Positions 15,800 through 25,488 of a stretch of 64,000 nucleotides of DNA are shown here, in pieces. Numbering within the stretch: position 1 is the stretch's first letter; each line of letters begins with the position of its first letter. The stretch is taken from contig CP070751.1 in NCBI GenBank assembly GCA_020348445.1, positions 252,006-316,005 on the forward strand. Reading direction: 5' to 3'. Origin of the DNA: Thermoplasmata archaeon (GTDB lineage: Archaea; Thermoplasmatota; Thermoplasmata; GCA-020350865). Position numbers and translations under genes: made by a program. The notes below the pieces were generated by a model. It saw nothing but the letters and a program-made list of their open reading frames with translations, was not told the origin of the DNA and did not search any database.

Positions 15800-16765
15800 A
15801 TGAGCAACGAAGATGGGAATATAAGCTACTCAGTGGTAATACCAGTATTCAACGAGAAGCCGAACATCTTACCGTTATACAGGGAACTGAAACCAGTAAT
15901 GGAGAAAATCGGTAAGAAATATGAGATCCTGTTCATCGACGACGGAAGCAAAGATGGCACCTATTTCGTGATAAAAAGGTTGCATGACAAGGACAAGAAA
16001 GTCAAGGCTATAAGACTGAGAAAGAATTTCGGACAGACCGCGGCTATCTCTGCTGGATTCGATCATGCGAAAGGGGAAGTAATAATTACAATGGATGGGG
16101 ATTTGCAAAATGATCCCAGAGACATTCCCAGATTACTTTCAAAGCTCAACCAGGGCTATGATGTTGTATCAGGCTGGAGATATAATCGAAAGGATCCAGG
16201 ACTATCAAAAAAAATCCCCTCAAAGATATCCAATAGACTTGCCAGCAGAATGACAGGCCTAAAATTGCACGACTACGGCTGCACACTTAAGGCATACCGC
16301 AAATCAGCACTTTCGGACTTGAAACTGTATGGAGAGATGCACAGATACATCCCAGCGGTATTGCACTGGCAAGGATTTAAGGTAGCCGAAATCAAGGTAA
16401 GACATCATCCCAGGACCAAGGGCCAGACAAAATATGGTGCTAAAAGGCTTTTTCGTGGGCTATTTGACCTATTCAACTTTAAATTTTGGTCTGGATACTC
16501 CACAAGACCTCTGCACTTCTTTGGAGGCATAGGAATAGTGTCTTTTCTTGCGGGATTCTTTATTAGCCTTTATCTTGTGATATTGAGATTTCTATATAAT
16601 ACCCCATTGGAAGATAGACCCCTTCTGCTTCTGGGAGCTCTTTTCATAATATTGGGAATACAATTGATCATGTTCGGTTTCTTGGGAGAGATGATAGTCC
16701 GGGTATATTACGATAAAACCGGGAGAAAGACATACGTCCTGGCTGAAGAATTGGGGAAAGAATGA
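15800..16765 (+). CDS. GT2 glycosyltransferase, dolichyl-phosphate-sugar synthase-like
   Basis: This GT2 enzyme likely transfers a sugar from a nucleotide donor to dolichyl/polyprenyl phosphate. The 321-residue protein has SVVIPVFNEKPNI at the N-terminus, FIDDGSKDGT, the metal-binding MDGDLQNDP motif, and the R-x-R/K-x-F-like FRGLFDLFNFKFWSGYSTRP segment before two C-terminal transmembrane helices. This layout matches ArnC/DPM1-like and archaeal AglJ-type enzymes. A TTATTTAAG TATA-like box lies about 33 nt before the ATG. The following GtrA gene, 30 nt downstream, is a usual partner and may help move the lipid-linked sugar across the membrane. Confidence 0.88.
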   Translation: MSNEDGNISYSVVIPVFNEKPNILPLYRELKPVMEKIGKKYEILFIDDGSKDGTYFVIKRLHDKDKKVKAIRLRKNFGQTAAISAGFDHAKGEVIITMDGDLQNDPRDIPRLLSKLNQGYDVVSGWRYNRKDPGLSKKIPSKISNRLASRMTGLKLHDYGCTLKAYRKSALSDLKLYGEMHRYIPAVLHWQGFKVAEIKVRHHPRTKGQTKYGAKRLFRGLFDLFNFKFWSGYSTRPLHFFGGIGIVSFLAGFFISLYLVILRFLYNTPLEDRPLLLLGALFIILGIQLIMFGFLGEMIVRVYYDKTGRKTYVLAEELGKE

Positions 16766-16795
16766 CTGACCTTATCCAGAAAGCGAGGCCATCCA

Positions 16796-17284
16796 ATGAA
16801 AAAAATAATAACAGATTTTTCCAAATATACTTTGATAGGGGTAATAATATCCATAATGATAATTTTCTTTACCTGGTTATTAATTGACATTATCCATATA
16901 CATACATTTATCGCTACTGCATCTGTAGTTGTGGTCTTCCATGTAATTAAATTTCTTCTCTACAGAGGTAGCAATTTGTTCGATAGAGAAATGATGGGTA
17001 GAACTCAGTTTATATTATATACCATAATTGTTGTCTTTTCATCAATTTTACATATTCTGTTGGTTTGGTATTTAGTTGACATGGCACACTTACCCACCCT
17101 ATTCAGCGTAACTGTAGTCATTGCAGGATTGTTTGTGATGAGGTTTGTATTGTTCAAGTCTTTGCATCTGATTGGAAATAATTTAAAAAAAGAGAAGAAT
17201 CTATATAAAGATTTAAACCACAAAACATTAATATTATCATGGCCTCTTTTAATGGAAGAGAAATGGAGAAGAAAAAAGCTTTAG
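16796..17284 (+). CDS. GtrA-like membrane protein
   Basis: The 162-residue protein has four predicted transmembrane helices (about residues 11-31, 36-54, 71-93, 97-115) separated by short loops, and RFVLFKSLHLI after the last helix, the GtrA layout. GtrA proteins are thought to help translocate polyprenyl-phosphate-linked monosaccharides. The gene follows a DPM1-like GT2 by 30 nt, the usual pairing. Its 3' end overlaps the start of the hexapeptide acyltransferase gene by 46 nt in another frame. The first acyltransferase ATG could instead be the internal one at 17263, which would shorten the overlap. Confidence 0.75.
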   Translation: MKKIITDFSKYTLIGVIISIMIIFFTWLLIDIIHIHTFIATASVVVVFHVIKFLLYRGSNLFDREMMGRTQFILYTIIVVFSSILHILLVWYLVDMAHLPTLFSVTVVIAGLFVMRFVLFKSLHLIGNNLKKEKNLYKDLNHKTLILSWPLLMEEKWRRKKL

Positions 17285-17838
17285 CCCCCAATAAAACCCT
17301 CTCAGAAATAATGGCCCTTAAAAGAAAATCTATACCCTATGTAAGATATGGTCATTATTTTACAATATATGGATTAGTCAAATATATCCCCCCCCCAGTG
17401 GGAGATTTACTTAGGTACGGTGTCCTAAAATTCTATCTTAAGGGTATTTCTAAAAAAACATGGATTAAAGATGGAGTAACAATATCATATCCCGAAAATG
17501 TCTCTATAGGATCGAACTGTACACTCAACGAATTTGTATTCATAAACGGATATGGTGGAGTAGAAATCGGTAATTGGGTTCGTATTGCTCATCGAACCTC
17601 GATAATCTCTGAAGACCATGGGTATAAGCGTCGTGACATACCTATAAGTCTTCAGAAAAAAAAGGGCAAAAAAATAGTTATAGGGGACGATGTCTGGATA
17701 GGGTGTGACGTAAAAATATTGAAAGGGGTCAAGGTAGGAAAGGGCGCAGTAATTGGAGCAGGTTCAGTGGTCACAAAAGACGTACCCAATTTTGCGGTAG
17801 TGGTTGGAAATCCCGCAAAAATAATCAAGTATAGATAA
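17239..17838 (+). CDS. Hexapeptide-repeat (LbH) acyltransferase
   Basis: The 199-residue protein carries left-handed beta-helix repeats from about residue 77 onward, with segments such as VSIGSNCTLNEFVFINGYGGVEIGN (shown here only as repeat landmarks) and VIGDDVWIGCDVKILKGVKVGKG. The C-terminal GAGSVVTKDVPNFAVVVGNPAK is the classic end of maltose/galactoside/capsule O-acetyltransferases. A catalytic-type histidine is present in EDHGYKRRD. It probably O- or N-acetylates a sugar of the surface glycan. A TCTATATAAAG box at 17198-17208 lies about 36 nt upstream, so it can be transcribed on its own. A run of nine C lies in the coding sequence at 17388-17396. Confidence 0.83.
   Translation: MASFNGREMEKKKALAPNKTLSEIMALKRKSIPYVRYGHYFTIYGLVKYIPPPVGDLLRYGVLKFYLKGISKKTWIKDGVTISYPENVSIGSNCTLNEFVFINGYGGVEIGNWVRIAHRTSIISEDHGYKRRDIPISLQKKKGKKIVIGDDVWIGCDVKILKGVKVGKGAVIGAGSVVTKDVPNFAVVVGNPAKIIKYR
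17388..17396 (+). repeat. Nine-base poly-C tract inside the LbH acyltransferase gene
   Basis: Nine consecutive C encode a Pro-Pro-Pro stretch (IPPPV) at about residues 51-53. In an AT-rich genome such a homopolymer stands out, and a one-base slip would truncate the acyltransferase. Confidence 0.7.
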
Positions 17839-17881
17839 AATCAAATGAATTCCTCAATCATAAATATATTTAATCAAAAAT

Positions 17882-18679
17882 ATGAGGCGATGTTTGGTGG
17901 AGAAGAAGAAATCTTTTGATTATGTAGAAGATCATTATTTCAAATTGAAAGATCAAGAAGAAGATTTTAGAAATAACAACCTAACCGACCTATTATTGAC
18001 ATATTTAAAAGGTGGAACTGTGTTAGATATTGGTTGTGGTGTTGGATATTTTTTATCCAAAGCCGAAAAAAGATGTTCAAAAGCCTATGGCATTGAACCC
18101 AATAAGAATCTATCTCGGTTCATAAGAAAAGAATTCAACAGTTCGGTTATAATTTTTGAAATCTGGGCACAGGAATTGGACACTTTAAAAGAAAAATTTG
18201 ACAATATTACGATGATTGATGTTTTGGAACATATCGAAGAGGATGAAGAACATATAAGAACAATTTTTAATCAATTAAACGATAAAGGACGCTTCATTCT
18301 TGTGGTCCCCGCTCATAAAATCCTTTTTGGGATCAGGGATAAGAAAGCAGGGCATTATAGAAGATATGCTAAATATGAGTTGATTACAAAATTACAAAAA
18401 AATGGATTCAATATCATGAAAATAAGACATTGGAATATGATTGGTTTTTTTCCGTATTATGGGACCGAAAAAATCTTGCATAAAGAATTATCCTCTCGGA
18501 TAAGGTTTGACAAGGAGAAGGGAACAGTTAGGAAAATATTAAATTCTTTTTTTAATCTGTGGTTTAAATGCATTGAAAATAATGTCAATTTTCATTTTGG
18601 CCTTTCTTTAATAGTAGTTGCAGAGAAAAGTAATAATCTAAAAAAGACCAAAACCATAATAAGAGGGAAAGAAGATTAA
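17882..18679 (+). CDS. Class I SAM-dependent methyltransferase
   Basis: The 265-residue protein has motif I VLDIGCGVGYFLS at about residues 45-57, YGIEPNKNLS as motif II, and MIDVLEHIEEDEEH followed by GRFILVVPAHKILFG. This layout is common in methyltransferases of glycan or O-antigen loci. The C-terminal third is basic and hydrophobic. The ATG at 17882 is given, but a TATA box (AAATATATTTAA, 17862-17873) is centred only 15 nt before it. If the transcript is leaderless, translation would instead begin at TTG 17894 or GTG 17897. The substrate is unknown. Confidence 0.75.
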   Translation: MRRCLVEKKKSFDYVEDHYFKLKDQEEDFRNNNLTDLLLTYLKGGTVLDIGCGVGYFLSKAEKRCSKAYGIEPNKNLSRFIRKEFNSSVIIFEIWAQELDTLKEKFDNITMIDVLEHIEEDEEHIRTIFNQLNDKGRFILVVPAHKILFGIRDKKAGHYRRYAKYELITKLQKNGFNIMKIRHWNMIGFFPYYGTEKILHKELSSRIRFDKEKGTVRKILNSFFNLWFKCIENNVNFHFGLSLIVVAEKSNNLKKTKTIIRGKED

Positions 18680-18806
18680 TAAAAAAAAGGGTGATAGCCA
18701 AGATATTAAATTAATTCTGATATTACAATATATAATATATGGCCTCAGAACAACCCAAATATTCATAGGAAAATAAATCATTCAAATTAAATGTTTGGTG
18801 AATTAA

Positions 18807-20450
18807 ATGCCAGTAAAAATGTATAATTCCTCAAGGTTTTTTAATATATTAAAAAAATTATTAAATAAAGTCTCAATGATACCATTAAATAAAAAAGTAT
18901 TATGCATAAGGCTTCTCCTTATATCTTTTATCCTTTTAGGTGGTGGTTTGAGGTTATTCGAACTTACATCAAGACCTTTTGTGGCAGATGAGGGGATATC
19001 AACAATGGCTGCAATTGATATCTATAAAACAGGTTACCCTCCAACCACACCTGGTGATGTGGTGTATTGGAGGTCAGTATTTCATACCTCATCCATGGCA
19101 ATATTCTTTCAATTTTTAGGTATAAGTGTTTTTGTTGCAAGATTGCCAAGCGTTATTGCCGGAACGCTAACAATTTTGTTAATCTATTATTTTGGAAAGG
19201 AACTGATGAACTGGAAAGTAGGTCTTATTGCTGCATTTCTTTTATCTGTTAATACCCTAGCTATAGATTTAAGCAGGGAGGCTAGAATGTACGCATTCTT
19301 CCAATTCTTTTACCTACTATCCTTATATTTCTTTTATAAGGGTTTTGAAGTTAAAGAGGGAAAAACCCTTCGCCTTTTCAATGACAGAATAAAAATTGAG
19401 AATATAAGGCCGTTTTACATTGTTTCTTCATTTGGAGTATTCTTAATTTCATTCCTATGTCACCAAGGTACAGCTGTTTTAATACTAGGAATCATTGGTT
19501 ATGCAGTTGTGATGAGTGTAATTTTGCGTAAAAAAGATCCCACATCAGTGGTGTATTTAGATAAATACTTATTACTACTTCTACTTTCGATTATTATAAT
19601 CATAGCCGGTATTTTAATGATTACTCTTACTGATTATGGTCAAAAATTTCCTTCTTTAACATCTTATCTAAGCATCAATTTAGGGGCAATTAAAACCAGC
19701 ATTGTTTATAATGGTTTCTATTTCATCCAAAACTTTCCAATTGAATGGTGCTTTGCAACGCTCGGTTTGTTTTTGATTTTAAGAAATAGGAGAAAGAACG
19801 AGTTTTTCCTTATGCTCTCCTTTTTAGTTCCTCTAGTCTTTCAATTATTGTTTTTCCATTTCACTTTTATTGGCTATAAATATATATTCCATTTAATTCC
19901 ATTATTCATTATTCTTAGTGCCTATGGTATCTATGAGGTAGCTAGATATCTTAGAGCCTTTGAATATCTGAGAGTTCACCTAAACATTATACCTAGGCTT
20001 TTCTGCATCTTTTTATGTGTATTGATCATTTTCGCCGGCTTTTCTTATGCCTATTTTTCCACTCATAGGGGTAAGATGGCATCGCCTTATTGGCGAGAGG
20101 CCTGTGAATATGTGCTTATTAATTCCAAGAATGACACATCATTGATTGCCTCCGTTGGTATTATTCCCTATTTCTTTCTGGAATCTGATGAGTACGGGTT
20201 AAGACCGGAATATCCAGAGTATGCTCATAAAAATATCACGATCTATGACAGGCCTTATCTACATACAAGAGAGGATCTTGAAAACTTTACTAGAACACAT
20301 GATAACGGTTGGATATTGATAGATATGGATCGTTGGAATTGGGAAGAAGTTATAACCGAAGATGCAAAAATGTATCTCCAAGAAAATATGACCTATCATC
20401 CTTATAAATACCATGGATATTTGTTTATATATTCATGGGGATACGATTAG
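18807..20450 (+). CDS. GT39-like multi-pass membrane glycosyltransferase
   Basis: This 547-residue membrane protein of the PMT/ArnT superfamily starts with a basic stretch. The first helix is followed by RLFELTSRPFVADEGIST, with the acidic D-E pair typical of the first outer loop in GT-C enzymes. About ten more hydrophobic segments follow, including VARLPSVIAGTLTILLIYYFG and LSREARMYAFFQFFYLLSLYFFY. The C-terminal 130 residues form a soluble domain that faces outside. It would use lipid-phosphate sugars, consistent with the DPM1-like enzyme upstream. Donor and acceptor cannot be read from the sequence. A TATAATATATGG stretch lies about 75 nt before the ATG. Confidence 0.78.
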   Translation: MPVKMYNSSRFFNILKKLLNKVSMIPLNKKVLCIRLLLISFILLGGGLRLFELTSRPFVADEGISTMAAIDIYKTGYPPTTPGDVVYWRSVFHTSSMAIFFQFLGISVFVARLPSVIAGTLTILLIYYFGKELMNWKVGLIAAFLLSVNTLAIDLSREARMYAFFQFFYLLSLYFFYKGFEVKEGKTLRLFNDRIKIENIRPFYIVSSFGVFLISFLCHQGTAVLILGIIGYAVVMSVILRKKDPTSVVYLDKYLLLLLLSIIIIIAGILMITLTDYGQKFPSLTSYLSINLGAIKTSIVYNGFYFIQNFPIEWCFATLGLFLILRNRRKNEFFLMLSFLVPLVFQLLFFHFTFIGYKYIFHLIPLFIILSAYGIYEVARYLRAFEYLRVHLNIIPRLFCIFLCVLIIFAGFSYAYFSTHRGKMASPYWREACEYVLINSKNDTSLIASVGIIPYFFLESDEYGLRPEYPEYAHKNITIYDRPYLHTREDLENFTRTHDNGWILIDMDRWNWEEVITEDAKMYLQENMTYHPYKYHGYLFIYSWGYD

Positions 20451-20524
20451 TACCAATACAATATCTAATACATCTCATTTCTGAAGTTATATATATGGGA
20501 AGGATTATGGGGGAATAGGTGCTC

Positions 20525-21721
20525 ATGAAGATTCTGTTTCTCGCGTTGGACGTGAATATTAAAAGCAAAACCGGGGATGCTGTGCATGTCCGTGAAGAGG
20601 TTGCGTCTTTGGCGAAAATTGGGAACGAAGTAACCTTGATTGCTCCGCAAACAGATGGTCCTGAGGATGAGTTAAAATCTTTACAAAACCAAGACAATAT
20701 CAATTTGTATTTCAACAAACCCAAGAAATATTTTCGGAATCTTAAAACGGTTTTATTCTGCAGAAAAATTGCCAAAAAACACGGATCGATTATTATCTAT
20801 GAACGAAGGTTCACACCAAAGATAGGTTACACTTTGAGTAAGATATTGAGAATTCCATTGATCGTTGAGATAAATGGATTAACTGATAAGGAAGCTGAAA
20901 TCCAAAATATTGCTAAAACACGGAACATAATTCCAAAAACTCTAAGAAAGAGAATATGGAGGCATATGTTCAAATCAGTAAAGCGGGTGGTGGTGGTTTC
21001 TTTGGGATTGAAATCTGGACTCACAGAGGAATACGGTTTAAAAAAAGATAAAATAGATGTTATTTACAACGGGGCGAACACTGAACTATTCAAACCCATG
21101 GATATTGTAAAATGCAAAGAAGATCTTGAATTGAATATAAAGCATAGATATGTAGGATTTATCGGTAATCTAGCACCATGGCAAGGTGTGGAGCAGTTGA
21201 TTGAGATTGCACCGAAGGTAATTGAAAAGATCCCTGAAGCGAGATTTTTAATTGTAGGCGATGGACTAATGAGGCCTCAGTTAGAAAGTTCCACAGAGAA
21301 ATTAGGCATCAGGGATAAAGTCATTTTCACAGGATTCATTCCTTACGCAAGTGTTCCAAAGTACATAAACACGTTTGAGGTATGTGCAGCGCCCTTCAGT
21401 GGAATAGAAAGGAACGTAAAGTACAGTTTTTCTGCTATTAAACTATATGAATATATGGCATGTGGAAAACCTGTTGTGACAACTGATGTGGTGGGAATTA
21501 AAGAGGAAATTAACCAGCTTGGTTTAGGCAAGATTGTTAAGGCAGATGATACCCATGCTTTTAGGGAATCAATAATCGAAATATTAGATAATCCAGAACT
21601 TCAGATTGAATATGGAGAAAAAGCGAGAGATTGGGTATTAAAGGAGCATAGTTGGCAAAATGTGGCAGAGAGGGTTCAAAGGGTCTGTCTAAATGTGATA
21701 TCTGGTACAGCAACTATTTAA
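20525..21721 (+). CDS. GT4-family glycosyltransferase
   Basis: This GT-B-fold transferase of 398 residues starts MKILFLALDVNIKSKTGDAVHV with a glycine-containing N-terminal loop. It has NGANTELF, FIGNLAPWQGVEQLIE, FLIVGDG, and the donor-binding EX7E-like region SAIKLYEYMACGKPVVTT. A GTG two codons earlier (20519) is an alternative start. I chose the ATG because a GTTATATATATGG box is centred about 34 nt upstream. It is expected to extend a lipid-linked oligosaccharide on the cytoplasmic face. The downstream 6-dehydrogenase starts 35 nt after its stop. Confidence 0.85.
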   Translation: MKILFLALDVNIKSKTGDAVHVREEVASLAKIGNEVTLIAPQTDGPEDELKSLQNQDNINLYFNKPKKYFRNLKTVLFCRKIAKKHGSIIIYERRFTPKIGYTLSKILRIPLIVEINGLTDKEAEIQNIAKTRNIIPKTLRKRIWRHMFKSVKRVVVVSLGLKSGLTEEYGLKKDKIDVIYNGANTELFKPMDIVKCKEDLELNIKHRYVGFIGNLAPWQGVEQLIEIAPKVIEKIPEARFLIVGDGLMRPQLESSTEKLGIRDKVIFTGFIPYASVPKYINTFEVCAAPFSGIERNVKYSFSAIKLYEYMACGKPVVTTDVVGIKEEINQLGLGKIVKADDTHAFRESIIEILDNPELQIEYGEKARDWVLKEHSWQNVAERVQRVCLNVISGTATI

Positions 21722-21756
21722 TACAGGTACACGATTCTAATGGCGAGAGTTTGATT

Positions 21757-23109
21757 ATGGTTGCCTTAGAAGACCTTCTTGGAAAAATCTCCAGCGGTTC
21801 AGCAAAGGTGGGTATTATTGGCTTAGGATATGTTGGCTTACCCCTGGCCATGACAATGTCAAGGAGATTCAAAGTTGTGGGTTACGATAAATCCAGTGAA
21901 ATAATCAAGTCACTGAGTGAAGGAAAATCACCTGTAACAGATGTAAAGGACTCGCTTTTGGCTGAACGTCTGGGGGAATTCTTTTCCCCGTCAGGAAATG
22001 AACAGGATTTGGAGGATTGCGATTTTTTAATAATCTGTGTTCCGACACCTCTTGATACTGAGAAAAAACCGGATTTATCTTATATCAAATCCGCTTGCAA
22101 TGATATTAAAGAATTCTTAAAAAAAGGACAGTTTATAATACTAGAGAGCACAACATATCCTGGGACAACAGAGGAAGTAATGGTTCCCTTGCTTGAAAAA
22201 AGCGGCCTTAAAGCAGGTACTGATTTTGGAGTTGCCTACTCACCTGAGCGCGTTGATCCTGGTAATAAGAAATATTCGATAGAAAAGATACCAAAAGTTG
22301 TTGGCGGAGTCAATGAGACCTGCACTGAAATAGTAGCAAAGTTGTATGAAAGCGTTTTAGAAGTCGAGGTAATAAAGGCCAGAAATTGCAGAACAGCCGA
22401 AGCCTCGAAGATAGTTGAAAACATCTTTAGGGATGTGAACATAGCATTGGCCAATGAGCTGGCCCTTGTTTTCGAGAAGATGGACATAGATGCCTGGGAG
22501 GTTATAAAAATCGCCTCTACAAAGCCCTTTGGATTTATGCCGTTTTACCCAGGACCAGGTGTTGGTGGGCACTGCATACCAGTTGACCCATACTATCTCT
22601 CCTATCAGGCCAGAAAATATGATATCATACCACGCTTTATTGAGCTAAGCGGTGAAATAAACGATTTTATGCCTGTGCATGTAACCAATCTTTTAAGAAA
22701 TGGTTTGAAGCAGGTTAATAAGGAAATGGCAAAGGCAACAATAGCTATTCTTGGAATCACATATAAAAAAGATGTGAATGATACAAGGGAATCACCTGCC
22801 CGAATTGTTATCGAGCAGATTGTAAGCTCAGGTGGGAATGTAAAAATATTCGATCCTTTTGCCAAAGAAATCGAAACAAAACATGGAATAATCGGATCCG
22901 AAAGCAGTGCTGAGGATGCTGTAAAAGATGCTGATGCATTGGTGATCTTGGTGGATCATAGTATTTTTTCCAAGGAAATGTTATCCAATCTCATAAAAAC
23001 GATAAAAAGGCCAATAATTGTGGATTGCAAGAATATTTTAAAAGATGGCCTTGAGGGAATCTGTGAAGATGGTCTATATTTTGGAATTGGCAAGCCCAAA
23101 TTACAATAA
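21757..23109 (+). CDS. UDP-N-acetylglucosamine 6-dehydrogenase-like (WbpA/TviB type)
   Basis: This member of the UDP-glucose/GDP-mannose dehydrogenase family oxidises a UDP-sugar C6 alcohol to the uronic acid with two NAD+. It shows VGIIGLGYVGLPLA (Rossmann G-x-G-x-x-G), ICVPTPLD, ESTTYPGTTEE, AYSPERVDPGN, and the catalytic cysteine in GVGGHCIPVDPYYL. The C-terminal GITYKKDVNDTRESPA segment is also conserved. YSPERVDPGN, as opposed to CPERVLPG, favours the UDP-GlcNAc/GalNAc 6-dehydrogenase branch. The start at 21757 (450 residues) fits the conserved N-terminus; a longer frame from 21652 would overlap the preceding GT4 gene. It is one of three paralogues in the window. Confidence 0.88.
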   Translation: MVALEDLLGKISSGSAKVGIIGLGYVGLPLAMTMSRRFKVVGYDKSSEIIKSLSEGKSPVTDVKDSLLAERLGEFFSPSGNEQDLEDCDFLIICVPTPLDTEKKPDLSYIKSACNDIKEFLKKGQFIILESTTYPGTTEEVMVPLLEKSGLKAGTDFGVAYSPERVDPGNKKYSIEKIPKVVGGVNETCTEIVAKLYESVLEVEVIKARNCRTAEASKIVENIFRDVNIALANELALVFEKMDIDAWEVIKIASTKPFGFMPFYPGPGVGGHCIPVDPYYLSYQARKYDIIPRFIELSGEINDFMPVHVTNLLRNGLKQVNKEMAKATIAILGITYKKDVNDTRESPARIVIEQIVSSGGNVKIFDPFAKEIETKHGIIGSESSAEDAVKDADALVILVDHSIFSKEMLSNLIKTIKRPIIVDCKNILKDGLEGICEDGLYFGIGKPKLQ

Positions 23110-23245
23110 AAATAGATTGAATCAAAATGGTTAATTATTTGAATGTAAATCCAAAAATATGAAAATACAGGGGTGGGGCAAAAAAGAGCTTATGTAGTAA
23201 ATTGATCGATCTAGCAAACAAGAAAAAAGTTATGCCACATTTATC

Positions 23246-24601
23246 CTAGACATATCCCTTTGGCGAATCGATAATAATAAACTTCCGAATCATGTCATAA
23301 AATGTTTTGTTCTTTTGTAGCATATCTCTTGATATCCCCACTTTTCGCCCCTTCAAGGTCTTTGATATCTCATATGGGACAGAATATTTTTCAGGTAGAA
23401 ATTTCTTGGTTAAGGGATATTCTGTAAGAAAAACATCATTTGGGGGATTTCTTTTTAGCATGATTTTATCTTTATTTCGTGTGAAATCATAAATTGGATT
23501 GATTATTGGATTCTGCATCTTCTTAATATATTGATCTAAATTCTCATATTTACCAATCAACTCATCATCCAATGTGCCAGCTATCGAAATAGCATCTGCA
23601 TTGTTAATAATCTCGTCGTTGTATTTTTTTGTTAAATCAAGCTCGCTTTTTTGCATGAAATCTTCGATCAAGTGACTCTCTGGGACGATGCAAGTATTTA
23701 AATCTTTAAAAAGCGCACTCCAGGCAGAGGGTGATAACGGGTATCCCCTGCTGATATTTTCTTTAAGAGCGTTGTGAAGATGTAGCAATAACAGAGCGCC
23801 GTTTTGTTTCAGGATACGTTCGCATTCCCTTGCAAGCTGGGCCCGATTTGATACATAGTGAAACGAATCCATCATGATAATCGATGAAAAAGTATCTTTG
23901 GAAAAAGGCAGGGGGTTATTGGCATCCATACATATGAAATTCGCATCTTTCACCATTATTTTTTTAGCAAGAAATAACATGGTGTAGTTCTCATCTGCAC
24001 ATACAAGATTTTGAGGTTTGATGTGCTTTGAAAGAATAAAAGAGGCGTGACCTGCACCGCAGCCAAGATCTAAGACTCTATCGTCTTTTCTCTCTATCAT
24101 GTGGATAAATGGATAAAGAGACCAAAGGGTTTGAGATGAAAATCGATGTTTTAAATAATCACCCCATGTGTTAGGCTCCATCATGTCTATAATGTCAAAA
24201 AAAGACAGTTTATTGGTTAATTTATCGTATAATCTTCTTTTCCTCCGCCGAACTAGTGTTAAAATAGGGGAAATTGATCTTCGTAAAGGTCCTAAAGATG
24301 AAAGAAATATATGTAAATTCAATAGGGAATTTTCTATACTTTCACGTTTGAGTGGAAGGGCTTTCGCATCCTTTGGATATCCAGCCTTCATTCTCTCAAT
24401 AAGATAGGCTGTACTTGACATCCCATCGTGAGAAGAAGGTTTCTTATAAATGAGAATGCCATCTAAAATCGGATATTCGGTACAATCGCAACCCACAACA
24501 GCATCTATATATTCATTATCTATTTTGTTATATACCTTCCTCAACTCGATGGCTGAGTTGCAATCAGGGCAATGTAAAAGGTTCAATGTATCCTCTTTCA
24601 T
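23246..24601 (-). CDS. Methyltransferase with N-terminal Trm112-like zinc ribbon
   Basis: The 451-residue protein starts with a small cysteine-rich module (LHCPDCNS at about residues 9-16 and GCDCTEYPILDGILIY at about 38-53), like the Trm112p/zinc-ribbon domains found before some methyltransferases. The SAM-binding core follows with VLDLGCGAGHASFIL at about residues 174-188, NFICMDANNPLPFS, and SIIMMDSFHYVSN. A long C-terminal region of about 170 residues is unassigned. It converges with the upstream dehydrogenase across a 136-nt AT-rich spacer in which I see no gene. The substrate is probably a glycan or lipid intermediate, by position only. Confidence 0.72.
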   Translation of the reverse strand: MKEDTLNLLHCPDCNSAIELRKVYNKIDNEYIDAVVGCDCTEYPILDGILIYKKPSSHDGMSSTAYLIERMKAGYPKDAKALPLKRESIENSLLNLHIFLSSLGPLRRSISPILTLVRRRKRRLYDKLTNKLSFFDIIDMMEPNTWGDYLKHRFSSQTLWSLYPFIHMIERKDDRVLDLGCGAGHASFILSKHIKPQNLVCADENYTMLFLAKKIMVKDANFICMDANNPLPFSKDTFSSIIMMDSFHYVSNRAQLARECERILKQNGALLLLHLHNALKENISRGYPLSPSAWSALFKDLNTCIVPESHLIEDFMQKSELDLTKKYNDEIINNADAISIAGTLDDELIGKYENLDQYIKKMQNPIINPIYDFTRNKDKIMLKRNPPNDVFLTEYPLTKKFLPEKYSVPYEISKTLKGRKVGISRDMLQKNKTFYDMIRKFIIIDSPKGYV

Positions 24602-24699
24602 AACAGCTTTCTCCTAACCTTTCCTTCCCTATATATATTGTGATGCCTGATTCTCAAAAAATGAATTAGGGATTTCTAATAAAGAGATCGATTTACTCA

Positions 24700-25488
24700 T
24701 CACATCAATCTCCAGAAGCTTTCGGTATCATTGAAGTAAACACTTAAGGGAACAAGAAGATGCTCCTTGGTTTTATACCTCCTTATGCATTTTTTCTTTA
24801 CATCCTTAGTTTCCTTATCTAAAGTTATTTCCCTCAGTTTTCTTGTAGCCTTAAGAAAACGCTTTTGTTTTGCTTTTAGTTCAATACTTTTTCTTACATA
24901 CGAGACATAATAACCGTAAACAGCAAAAGGTTTTTTCATATCCTTGACAATGTCTCTAATAATCATGCCAGAGGAGCGATGATCACCATCACCATCCTTT
25001 GGATGGGTTATGTAAACCCTCTTTGGATTATATTGCGATAGGATTTTATCAATATCGCCGATAAAACTAGCCCTGCAGTAAGGAACATTTTTACTGTAAG
25101 AATTCTCGTATGCTGTAAAGTTCAATCCCGTGAAACTCGATTTAAAGGGATTGATATCTGAGTACTCATCGGAGAGAAGGATATCCGATAAAAAGTTCTC
25201 CGGGTATCCCAAAAACAATATATCATTCCCGTTTAAGCCCAATAAGTCCATAGCATCCATGGTTTTCTTCTGTCTTTTGTAGCCAAGTTCTATCATATCC
25301 TCATTTCTGGGTTCCCGATGATGTAATTTCTGCCAAGACTCCCAATCAGAATCTCCATTTGTTATAAGTACCAATTTAACGTTTCGGCCTTTTTTTATTT
25401 GGGCATATATCAAACCGGCACATCCAAGGGCTTCGTCTCCTGGATGAGGTGCAAATACAATGATATCACATTTTCTTTCCGAAGGCAT
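24700..25488 (-). CDS. PIG-L/LmbE-family deacetylase
   Basis: PIG-L enzymes remove acetyl groups from N-acetylglucosamine-containing substrates using zinc. The 262-residue protein has IVFAPHPGDEALGCAG (residues 10-25), the family H-P-x-D-E motif. A third metal ligand is expected in THPKDGDGDHRSSG near residues 163-176. LITNGD follows the first motif as usual. It is transcribed away from the next GT4 gene. A TTTAAAA box (minus strand, about 25524-25532) and a CATAAATAGG box (plus strand, about 25613-25622) occupy the 189-nt divergent spacer. It likely exposes an amino group on a glycan precursor. Confidence 0.83.
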   Translation of the reverse strand: MPSERKCDIIVFAPHPGDEALGCAGLIYAQIKKGRNVKLVLITNGDSDWESWQKLHHREPRNEDMIELGYKRQKKTMDAMDLLGLNGNDILFLGYPENFLSDILLSDEYSDINPFKSSFTGLNFTAYENSYSKNVPYCRASFIGDIDKILSQYNPKRVYITHPKDGDGDHRSSGMIIRDIVKDMKKPFAVYGYYVSYVRKSIELKAKQKRFLKATRKLREITLDKETKDVKKKCIRRYKTKEHLLVPLSVYFNDTESFWRLM

